The position numbers and the translations under genes are program-made. Positions 1 through 5,014 of a stretch of DNA of 5,139 nucleotides are shown here, piece by piece. Source of the stretch: an uncultured Slackia sp. (lineage in GTDB: Bacteria; Actinomycetota; Coriobacteriia; Coriobacteriales; Eggerthellaceae); contig CALBLG010000234.1 of assembly GCA_937895975.1 (NCBI GenBank), positions 1 through 5,139 of the forward strand. Direction: 5' to 3'. Positions within the stretch are counted from its first letter, which is position 1, and each line of letters starts with the position of its first letter. Under the pieces are notes generated by a model. It was not told where the DNA came from. It searched no databases and worked only from the letters and a program-made list of their open reading frames with translations.

Positions 1-261
1 GCAATTCGCGTCGACTCGCCGTGCCCAGCGACAGGTTGCGCGAGCGGGGAATGCCACGACTATGAAAACGTGCCTATGCCCGACGGCGTTCATGAAATGA
101 ATTGCCCCGAATCGACGTGCGCCTCGACGGAATGCCACGCATGGCAAACGCTTGTCGGTGGCGGCTATCGCTCGGCGTCGGATGCAAGCCTGAATCTGTG
201 GGTGCTCGGTCCTGTGGTGTTTTTCGGCGGTCTCATTCTGTTGTTGAAGAAGGTGAGATAG
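1..261 (+). CDS. C-terminal part of a membrane-anchored, probably multihaem c-type cytochrome (5' end outside window)
   Basis: Open in frame from base 1 to the TAG at 259-261, giving the last 86 residues of a longer protein. Two copies of a C-x4-C-x4-C-H motif are seen: C8, C13, C18, H19 and C35, C40, C45, H46, exactly 27 residues apart. The C-x4-C-H part of each matches the less common haem c attachment spacing known from some cytochromes c3; covalent haem is therefore likely but inferred. Residues about 65-82 form one hydrophobic helix followed by KKVR, a typical C-terminal membrane anchor that would leave the cysteine-rich part outside the cell. The next gene, a DUF4405-like cytochrome b, starts 2 bases after the stop, and a TorD-like chaperone follows, so a role as the exported electron-transfer subunit of a respiratory reductase is inferred. 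Alternative: a cysteine-rich exported protein with disulfides or another metal centre. The catalytic partner is not visible. Confidence 0.6.
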   Translation, partial: AIRVDSPCPATGCASGECHDYENVPMPDGVHEMNCPESTCASTECHAWQTLVGGGYRSASDASLNLWVLGPVVFFGGLILLLKKVR

Positions 262-263
262 CA

Positions 264-695
264 ATGCCGAAGAAGTCGAAACTTTTGCTTGATATCGCCG
301 TCGCCGCGTTTATCGCTATAGCTGTGCTTCCGCAAGTTACCGGAATCGCGGTGCACGAATGGCTTGGGCTAGTGGCGCTTGCGGCATTGCTGGCGCATGC
401 GGCCGCAAGTCTAGAAACTTTAGCTGGCTTGCTGAAGGCCGCTCGCCGTGGCTCGCTGCTTTCGGCGGCGCGCATCGCGCTCGATGCGGCGCTTTTCGTG
501 GCACTCGCCGTGTGCGTCGTTTCCGGTGTGCTCGTCAGCGCGACGGTTCTGCCTATGCTCGGGCTTGTTGCCCCAGGCTATTTCGCATGGGACCCATTGC
601 ATGCGGCGTCAGCAAAAGTTCTGCTAGCGCTGGTGCTCGTTCATGCGACGAGTCATATGGGTAAGTTTGTCAGTATGGTGAAAAACAAGGAGTAA
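264..695 (+). CDS. Four-helix membrane cytochrome b, DUF4405-like (143 aa)
   Basis: The ATG at 264 is preceded by a purine-rich ribosome binding site (AAGGTGAG, 250-257) inside the end of the upstream gene, and translation is probably coupled. An in-frame ATG at 102 would only add sequence read from the upstream gene's coding region. The protein has four hydrophobic segments at about residues 8-28, 33-50, 70-95 and 113-131. Histidines H31 and H45 bracket the second helix and H113 and H127 the fourth; both pairs are 14 residues apart, the spacing expected when two haem b groups are stacked across a helix bundle. The HEWLGL stretch (31-36) and the DPLHAASAK stretch (110-118) resemble DUF4405/flavinylation-associated cytochrome proteins. 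The likely role is electron exchange between membrane quinone and the c-type cytochrome encoded just upstream. The haem number and the quinone link are inferred. A fifth histidine, H131, could offer an alternative ligand. Confidence 0.72.
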   Translation: MPKKSKLLLDIAVAAFIAIAVLPQVTGIAVHEWLGLVALAALLAHAAASLETLAGLLKAARRGSLLSAARIALDAALFVALAVCVVSGVLVSATVLPMLGLVAPGYFAWDPLHAASAKVLLALVLVHATSHMGKFVSMVKNKE

Positions 696-705
696 GAAAT
701 AGCCG

Positions 706-750
706 AGACGATTTGGCGCTGACGCATAATGTGTCGCCGCCAAATCGTTT
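706..750 (+). other. Intercistronic hairpin between cytochrome b and chaperone genes
   Basis: Arms at 708-718 (ACGATTTGGCG) and 738-748 (CGCCAAATCGT) are a perfect 11-bp inverted repeat, extended outward by a G-U and an A-U pair. The 19-base interior folds again: GACGC (721-725) pairs with GTGTC (731-735) around the loop ATAAT. No T-run follows, so it is unlikely to be a full rho-independent terminator. It ends about 5 bases before the purine-rich ribosome binding site of the chaperone gene. An mRNA-processing or stability element that sets the expression of the chaperone relative to the cytochromes, or a protein-binding operator, are both possible. Confidence 0.6.
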
Positions 751-769
751 GAACGGGGAAGGGGAAGAA

Positions 770-1402
770 ATGGAATATGGGAACGAAACGTGGGCCGTGC
801 GCGCAACGGCGTGGGAACTTGCTGCGTTCAGCTTCCGCCATCCTACGCGCGAGCTTGCCGAGACGGTTGCGGGTGGCGAGTGGCTTGCGGCGGCATGCGA
901 GGTGCTTGGGGCATTGGGCGTCACATTGCCAGATGACTTCGGGGAGGGAGCTCCCAAAGAAGATGCTCCTCTGACTCAGGCCGATGTCGAGGCTCTATTC
1001 CACCGTCTGCGCGTCGAGGCTACTCGTTTGTTCGTCGGCCCAGGTGAGCCTGTGTGCAGCCCTTACGAAGGAGTATGGCGCGCGAGGGCCGATGGCGTGA
1101 AACCGCTGTTGTTCGTGAATCCCCATTCCATGGAAGTCGAGCGCTTTGCAAGGTCTTGCGGCTTTACGCGCCCTGCTGGAACCAACGAGCCTCTCGACCA
1201 TGTGGCTACCGAGTGCGAGCTGCTTCAAGCGCTTGCCATGAAAGTTGCGTCGGGGGAATCTGACGGTAATGCCTACGAGCAATTTCTCGAGGAGCATTTG
1301 CGAACGTGGATTGCCATTTTTTGCGTGTCATGTAAGGCCGAGTCGAGCGAGCCCTCCTACAAGGCTGCGGCTGCTTATCTTGGAGCGATTGCCGATTGCT
1401 GA
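770..1402 (+). CDS. TorD/DmsD-family redox-enzyme maturation chaperone (210 aa)
   Basis: An all-helical cytoplasmic chaperone of the TorD family, which binds the signal peptide of a molybdopterin oxidoreductase and holds the enzyme for cofactor loading before Tat export. Family signatures are visible: E83-A-T-R-L-F-V-G-P-G92 followed by the SPYEGVW stretch at 97-103 (family pattern ExxRLFxGPG...PPYES), and the helix GTNEPLDHVATECELLQAL at 137-155 (family PDHLxxELxFL). A closing helix, FLEEHLRTW at 172-180, matches the family's HxxxW region. The length fits the usual 180-230 residues. I chose the ATG at 770 because GGGGAAGGGGAAG (755-767) lies directly upstream. An in-frame ATG at 713 would begin inside the intercistronic hairpin and has no such site. 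The stop is TGA at 1400-1402. The chaperone implies a Tat-exported molybdoenzyme in the same operon, upstream of this window. Which enzyme cannot be told. Confidence 0.85.
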   Translation: MEYGNETWAVRATAWELAAFSFRHPTRELAETVAGGEWLAAACEVLGALGVTLPDDFGEGAPKEDAPLTQADVEALFHRLRVEATRLFVGPGEPVCSPYEGVWRARADGVKPLLFVNPHSMEVERFARSCGFTRPAGTNEPLDHVATECELLQALAMKVASGESDGNAYEQFLEEHLRTWIAIFCVSCKAESSEPSYKAAAAYLGAIADC

Positions 1403-1539
1403 CAAAGGCTACTTGGTACTGTGCTTGTTTTTACGCGCAAATCTGGCAGGAAAGATGGCGATGGGGTATTTCTGAGCGCGACGGGAATCAAATAGAGCCA
1501 TCGCCCTTAAGATGCTCCCAGTTCAAATGTTTGCAAGAA

Positions 1540-1559
1540 GGCCAATATGTTTATTGGCC
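1540..1559. promoter_or_regulatory. Perfect palindromic stem, possible operator or mRNA 3' end
   Basis: GGCCAATA (1540-1547) and TATTGGCC (1552-1559) pair perfectly over 8 bp around the loop TGTT. It lies 138 bases after the chaperone stop and about 130 bases before the candidate secDF promoter. There is no T-run, so it is a poor rho-independent terminator. As DNA, the symmetric CCAATA-N4-TATTGG could be a site for a dimeric repressor; as RNA, it could mark the 3' end of the respiratory transcript. No matching regulator is encoded in the window. Confidence 0.35.
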
Positions 1560-1686
1560 GTAGGAGCTGATTTAACAATGCTACCCCGCAGCGGCCGTTT
1601 CTGCCATGTTGCCGCCCGCCCGCATTTACGCGTCCTGCGGTATGCCGGCGCCTCGCTATGGAAGTTTCCCTAGACTGTCCTCGATG

Positions 1687-1695
1687 TGGCATAAT
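1687..1695 (+). promoter_or_regulatory. Candidate extended -10 promoter for secDF
   Basis: TGGCATAAT fits the extended -10 pattern TGN followed by a TATAAT-like hexamer (CATAAT, 5 of 6). No good -35 hexamer sits 16-18 bases upstream, which is tolerated by extended -10 promoters. Transcription would start near 1702, leaving a leader of about 64 bases that contains the hairpin at 1718-1743. Based on base pattern alone. Confidence 0.4.
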
Positions 1696-1717
1696 ATCGA
1701 AAGTTATAGAGAAAATG

Positions 1718-1743
1718 GCCTTCGTGTGCCTGCGCGCGAAGGC
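1718..1743 (+). promoter_or_regulatory. Leader hairpin upstream of the secDF ribosome binding site
   Basis: Bases 1718-1728 (GCCTTCGTGTG) pair with 1733-1743 (CGCGCGAAGGC) over 11 bp, including two G-U pairs, around the loop CCTG. The hairpin ends 10 bases before the GGAAAGAG ribosome binding site (1754-1761), so it could affect translation initiation or mRNA stability. Its strong folding also argues that this stretch is untranslated leader and supports the ATG at 1766 as the secDF start. A direct regulatory role is inference. Confidence 0.45.
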
Positions 1744-1765
1744 GCCACGTCACGGAAAGAGCCGT

Positions 1766-4411
1766 ATGAAGTCCGAAAAAGACGAGGCCGCAAGCCTCAA
1801 GCCTGCGCGCGATCGCAAGAAGAAGTCGTCGCAGCACGTGAACCGCCGCAACGTGTGGCTGCTCATCGCCACCGTGCTTTTAGTGCTCGGGTCGGTGTTC
1901 GCGTTCATGCCGCCGCAAGAGAAGATCAACCAGGGCCTCGATATTCAGGGCGGTCTGTCGGTGGTGCTCACCGCGAAAAGCACGAACGGCGAGGCCGTTT
2001 CGACCGACGATATGGAAAAATCGCGCTCCATCATCGAGAGCCGCGTGAATGCGCTCGGCGCCAGCGAGGCGTCGGTGTCGCTGCAGGGCAACGACCAAAT
2101 CCTGGTGCAGATTCCCGGCCTGTCCGACACCGAAACCGCGCTTTCCACCATCGGCCGCACGGGCAAGCTCGAGTTCGCCCGCCTCGACAGCTTCACCGAT
2201 GAAACGGTGAAAACTAAAATCGACAACGGCCAATACATCACTCAGGAAACCGTGACCGATGTGGCCGGCAACCAGCTTCCTACTGGCAAGCAGAGCTACG
2301 ATATGGAAGTGGAAGAGGGCACCTACACGCCGCTCGTCACCGGCTCCGATATCACGCGCGTCACCGTCGACAAGCAGAGCGAAGCTTCCGCGAACTATGC
2401 GGTCGATATCACGCTGAATTCCGAGGGCGCGAAAGCATTCGAGGAAGCTACGGAAGACCTCGCTCCCGACCATGGCAAGATCGTCATCATCCTCGATGGC
2501 AAGGTGCAAAGCGCGCCGGCCGTGCAGGGCGTGATTTCCGGCGGCAACGTTTCCATTACCGGCAACTACACCATGGACGAGGCCAAAGCGCTGCAAACCG
2601 TCCTTGAGTCGGGCTCGCTTCCCGTGAGCTTCGAATACGCCCAAAGCCAGACGGTCGGCCCGACGCTTGGCCAAGATGCGTTGGCGTCCGGCGTGCTGGT
2701 GGCCGCCATCGGCTTGGCGCTCGTTATGCTGTACTTGCTGGTGTTCTACCATGGCCTTGGTCTGATTACCGCTGCGGCCATGGCCGTGTTCGCGTGCTTG
2801 TATTTGGGCCTGCTCGCGCTGTTGTCGCACTTCGGCCTGTTCAGCCTGTCCATGGCGGGCATCGCGGGCGTTGTGCTTACCATCGGCATGGCGGCCGACT
2901 CGTCCATCCTTACGCTCGAGCGTTTTCGCGAGGAAATCCGCATGGGTCGCAGCGTGCGTGCCGCATCCATCACGGGCGTGCGCCACGGCATCATGACGTC
3001 CATCGACGCCGACCTGGTCACGCTGGTTTCCGCCCTTACGCTGTTCTTCCTGGCCAGCGCCTCGGTCAAGGGCTTCGGCCTCACGCTTGCGCTGGGCATT
3101 CTGTGCGACATCGTGATGATGCTGCTCTTCAAGGCCCCAATCATTCGCCTGCTGGCTCCGCATTGCATCGCGAAGCATCCGGGCTTCTGGGGCGTGCGTG
3201 ACTGCGAGAACGCCGTGCCGTACTTCACGGGCGAGAGGCAGGCCGAGACGCGCAAAGACGTACGCGGCCGCTTCATCAAACTCGACATCAATCTGGTTGG
3301 CCTGAAGAAATACTTCCTTTCGGCCGCCGCAGTCGCCATGGTGCTCGTCGCCGTCGTCATTGGCGTGCGCGGCCTGCAGTTCGGCATCGAATTCGTCGGC
3401 GGCACGTCGGTCACGTTCCACGGAACGGGCGATACTACCATCGAGCAGGTGCGCGACGCGTTCGGCGATGCCGGCGTTTCAGACCCTGTGCTGCAAACCA
3501 CCAACTCAGATGGCGATACGGGCATCTTGGCGCGCATCTCGTCCACTTCGGCCGAGGACGCCACACATATCGCCAACCAAGTGGCCGACGAGTTCGGCTG
3601 GAGCACCGACAGCTTCGAGGTAACCACCATCGGCCCCGACTGGGGCGCGTCGGTCGTGCAAAGCTCGCTGCTTGCGTTCTTGGTGTCGCTGGTGCTCATC
3701 ATCGCGTACATCTCCATCCGCTTCCGCGATTACAAAATGGGCGTGGCGGCGGTTATCGCGCTGCTGCACGACCTCATCCTCGTGTTCGGCGTGTACGCGC
3801 TGGTCGGTCGCGAGGTCACCCCGAACACCATCGCCGCGCTGCTCACGATTCTGGGCTACTCGCTCTACGACACAGTGGTCGTGTTCCATCGCATCAACGA
3901 GAACATGAAGGACGATTCGGTGAAGTGCACGTTCGCCACCATGGCGAACCACTCGGTCAACGAGGTGCTCATCCGTTCGCTGAATACGTCCATCACCTCG
4001 CTCATCCCGGTTGTGGCCATGTTGCTATTCGGTGGCGAAACGCTGAAAGACTTCGCGCTGGCCATGACGGTGGGCTTGGTTGCGGGCGCCTATTCGTCCT
4101 ACGCCATCGCCACGCCGATTTACGTCATCTGGAAAACGCGCGAGGCTCGCTACGCGAAACTGCAGCGCAAGTATGGCGACACCGTGGTGCGTTGGTTCTT
4201 GAACCGCTTGCCTCAGCCTGCTAAGGTCGCCGAGGTCGAAGTGGGTGCCGCCGACGGTCCCGCTGTTGTTGCCGGGAATGCTGCCCAGGCGGGCTCTTCT
4301 CTCGAGGACGCCGTTGACGCGTCGGTTTCAAAGCCGGTCAATTCCGCTAAGCAAACGCCGCAGCGTCAGAAGTCGAATCGTTCGAAGTCGGCGAAGCGCA
4401 AGAAGAAATAG
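1766..4411 (+). CDS. secDF: Fused protein-export membrane protein SecDF (881 aa)
   Basis: SecDF is a proton-driven RND-type membrane protein that helps SecYEG and SecA complete export. SecD half: basic N-terminus, helix 1 (about 29-47), the motif GLDIQGG (57-63), an external P1 domain to about residue 305 with TGKLEFARL (132-140), then five helices (about 306-460). Helix 4 carries G374-M-A-A-D378-S-S380 and E385-R386, matching family GMAVDAN...ER with the key aspartate kept. SecF half: start-like DINLVGLKKYF (507-517), P4 domain with GIEFVGGT (540-547), and D702 in GYSLYDTVVVF (697-707) and R737 in RSLNTS, equivalent to the conserved proton-path residues. Cytoplasmic linker 465-513; basic tail with 10 K/R in the last 20 residues. 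Two separate genes are usual in actinobacteria, so the fusion is notable. Start choice: ATG 1766 with GGAAAGAG 4 bases upstream; alternatives at 1715 and 1658 have weaker sites. No yajC adjoins. Confidence 0.93.
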   Translation: MKSEKDEAASLKPARDRKKKSSQHVNRRNVWLLIATVLLVLGSVFAFMPPQEKINQGLDIQGGLSVVLTAKSTNGEAVSTDDMEKSRSIIESRVNALGASEASVSLQGNDQILVQIPGLSDTETALSTIGRTGKLEFARLDSFTDETVKTKIDNGQYITQETVTDVAGNQLPTGKQSYDMEVEEGTYTPLVTGSDITRVTVDKQSEASANYAVDITLNSEGAKAFEEATEDLAPDHGKIVIILDGKVQSAPAVQGVISGGNVSITGNYTMDEAKALQTVLESGSLPVSFEYAQSQTVGPTLGQDALASGVLVAAIGLALVMLYLLVFYHGLGLITAAAMAVFACLYLGLLALLSHFGLFSLSMAGIAGVVLTIGMAADSSILTLERFREEIRMGRSVRAASITGVRHGIMTSIDADLVTLVSALTLFFLASASVKGFGLTLALGILCDIVMMLLFKAPIIRLLAPHCIAKHPGFWGVRDCENAVPYFTGERQAETRKDVRGRFIKLDINLVGLKKYFLSAAAVAMVLVAVVIGVRGLQFGIEFVGGTSVTFHGTGDTTIEQVRDAFGDAGVSDPVLQTTNSDGDTGILARISSTSAEDATHIANQVADEFGWSTDSFEVTTIGPDWGASVVQSSLLAFLVSLVLIIAYISIRFRDYKMGVAAVIALLHDLILVFGVYALVGREVTPNTIAALLTILGYSLYDTVVVFHRINENMKDDSVKCTFATMANHSVNEVLIRSLNTSITSLIPVVAMLLFGGETLKDFALAMTVGLVAGAYSSYAIATPIYVIWKTREARYAKLQRKYGDTVVRWFLNRLPQPAKVAEVEVGAADGPAVVAGNAAQAGSSLEDAVDASVSKPVNSAKQTPQRQKSNRSKSAKRKKK

Positions 4412-4412
4412 C

Positions 4413-4440
4413 CGGGTTGAGAGGCGATTTCTCTAGCCCG
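4413..4440 (+). other. Bulged stem-loop directly after the secDF stop
   Basis: CGGGTT (4413-4418) pairs with AGCCCG (4435-4440), and AGAG (4420-4423) with CTCT (4431-4434), with G4419 bulged and GCGATTT as loop: 10 bp including one G-U. It abuts the long terminator hairpin that starts at 4442, forming a tandem pair. It may protect the 3' end of the message or help stop transcription. Seen by pairing only. Confidence 0.45.
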
Positions 4441-4441
4441 T

Positions 4442-4479
4442 CGCGAAGAAGGCCCGCGTGCACGCGGGCCTTCTTCGCG
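4442..4479. terminator. Long perfect inverted repeat, terminator of secDF (possibly bidirectional)
   Basis: A 38-base perfect palindrome (19-bp arms; 17-bp stem with a TGCA loop) centred between 4460 and 4461. Its core, GGCCCGCG with CGCGGGCC, is flanked by AAGAA on the left and TTCTT on the right, so each strand presents a GC-rich stem followed by a U-rich stretch. It lies 30 bases after the secDF stop. There is no long uninterrupted T-run, as is common for GC-rich bacteria. The next gene is on the same strand, so only rightward termination is needed here. Confidence 0.8.
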
Positions 4480-4549
4480 CTCGAGGCCTGTTAATGGCTT
4501 TGACATTTAACGGGTTTCGGCCGTTTGCGGCCTGTTTGGTCGTGCGAGA

Positions 4550-4558
4550 TGCGATAAT
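4550..4558 (+). promoter_or_regulatory. Candidate extended -10 promoter for the DUF1292 gene
   Basis: TGCGATAAT again fits TGN plus a TATAAT-like hexamer (GATAAT, 5 of 6). The same arrangement occurs before secDF. No clear -35 is found at the right distance. Transcription would start near 4565, giving a leader of about 46 bases that contains a small 5-bp hairpin, GGGGC (4576-4580) with GCCCC (4585-4589). Confidence 0.4.
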
Positions 4559-4610
4559 GGCCGCAGTACGCGCAAGGGGCCGCAGCCCCGTTGGATAGAG
4601 AGGATGCGCA

Positions 4611-4940
4611 ATGGCTGAAATCCGCGAGGGCTCAGCGCCCAACTTCGCGCCGCCCGTCGAAGAGGGCATGGTGTTCGAGTTCGAAGACGAGAAGGGCGAG
4701 CTGTCGCAGCTCGAATTCCTGGGCCTCATTCTGCATGGCGAGCAACGCTATGGTTTCTTCTTTCCCGTTGACGAGAACGAGCAGGCGGGCGATTCGGGCG
4801 AGGTGCTCATTCTCGAGGTCACCGATGTCGACGAAGACGGCCAGCCCAGCGAGTTCGAATTGCTCGATGACGAGGAAATCGCTGCCGAGATTTACGATGA
4901 ATTTCGCGAGGCCACCAAAGACCTCTATGATTTCGAATAA
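4611..4940 (+). CDS. Small acidic DUF1292 family protein (109 aa)
   Basis: The ATG at 4611 follows AGAGAGG (4597-4603) at a normal distance, and the frame ends at TAA 4938-4940. The sequence fits DUF1292 (Pfam PF06949): an opening acidic strand F-E-F-E-D-E (22-27), the L-E-F-L-G-L-I-L segment (34-41), Y47-G-F-F-F-P-V (47-53), the V-L-I-L-E-V strand (64-69) and an acidic helix at the end (86-109). The length is close to the family's usual size. The protein has 23 Glu and 11 Asp against only 5 Lys/Arg, hence a very acidic, soluble cytoplasmic protein with no signal or membrane segment. In Firmicutes this family is often next to IreB and RuvX homologues; here neither neighbour is present and the gene appears monocistronic. 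The molecular function of the family is unknown to me. Confidence 0.82.
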   Translation: MAEIREGSAPNFAPPVEEGMVFEFEDEKGELSQLEFLGLILHGEQRYGFFFPVDENEQAGDSGEVLILEVTDVDEDGQPSEFELLDDEEIAAEIYDEFREATKDLYDFE

Positions 4941-4958
4941 GATCCCGAAAAATTTCTC

Positions 4959-4986
4959 TTGCATTTCCTAGAAAGTTCGGTATTCT
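4959..4986 (+). promoter_or_regulatory. Candidate promoter of the tRNA-Glu gene
   Basis: TTGCAT (4959-4964) and TATTCT (4981-4986) are 16 bases apart in an A+T-richer patch between the DUF1292 stop and the tRNA. The hexamers match consensus at 3 of 6 and 4 of 6. Transcription would start near 4993, about 22 bases before the mature tRNA. No terminator is seen between the DUF1292 gene and the tRNA, so read-through could also supply it. Confidence 0.4.
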
Positions 4987-5014
4987 ATTCAAGCTGCTTG
5001 TTTGAAGCGCACAT

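Larger units (their letters stand above)
1403..1765. other. 363-base non-coding region between chaperone and secDF
   Basis: No convincing gene is seen on either strand. Elements found from left to right: a weak T-run (1428-1432) after the chaperone stop without a good stem; a widely spaced perfect 8-bp inverted repeat (1457-1464 GGCGATGG with 1498-1505 CCATCGCC, 33 bases apart); a tight palindromic stem at 1540-1559; an extended -10 promoter candidate at 1687-1695; and a leader hairpin at 1718-1743. The secDF reading frame stays open upstream to an ATG at 1658, but that extension runs across the promoter candidate and the leader hairpin, and its sequence does not look like a SecD N-terminus. 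Confidence 0.6.

Noticed and set aside
1403..1432. Terminator for the chaperone gene at the TTTTT run (1428-1432)
   Set aside because: The preceding bases only pair as ACAA-GC with GCTTGT if two bulges are allowed. The stem is too weak to claim.
1457..1505. Perfect 8-bp inverted repeat GGCGATGG / CCATCGCC
   Set aside because: The 33-base spacing, no extension of pairing on either side and no U-tract leave it within what chance allows in this gap.
1658..1765. N-terminal extension of SecDF from ATG 1658 with a CPRC motif, possibly a zinc ribbon
   Set aside because: It spans the candidate promoter and leader hairpin, lacks a ribosome binding site and is unlike SecD N-termini. The single CxxC is not enough for a zinc site.
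1684..2202. Possible arrest-peptide ORF (VemP/SecM-like) upstream of secDF
   Set aside because: The only overlapping alternative frame runs far into secDF without a nearby stop, has no signal sequence and no arrest-like motif.
1880..3421. Long open frame of 513 codons on the minus strand inside secDF
   Set aside because: It lies wholly within the clearly recognisable SecDF frame, its product is a low-complexity His/Arg/Asp/Ala-rich sequence typical of antisense reading in GC-rich genes, and it has no ribosome binding site support.
2746..3717. Second minus-strand open frame of 323 codons over secDF
   Set aside because: Composition (Ser/Thr/Met/Pro/Arg-rich, no domain) reflects antisense of membrane-protein codons.
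4500..4505. Perfect -35 hexamer TTGACA
   Set aside because: No -10-like hexamer occurs 15-19 bases downstream, and the GATAAT at 4553 is far too distant to pair with it.
4519..4532. GGCCG-TTTG-CGGCC small hairpin as a second terminator
   Set aside because: A 5-bp stem with no U-tract after it; not distinguishable from chance in GC-rich sequence.
4632..4964. Minus-strand open frame of 110 codons opposite the DUF1292 gene
   Set aside because: Antisense of an acidic-protein gene, with no ribosome binding site; the forward frame has a recognised family match and a good start.
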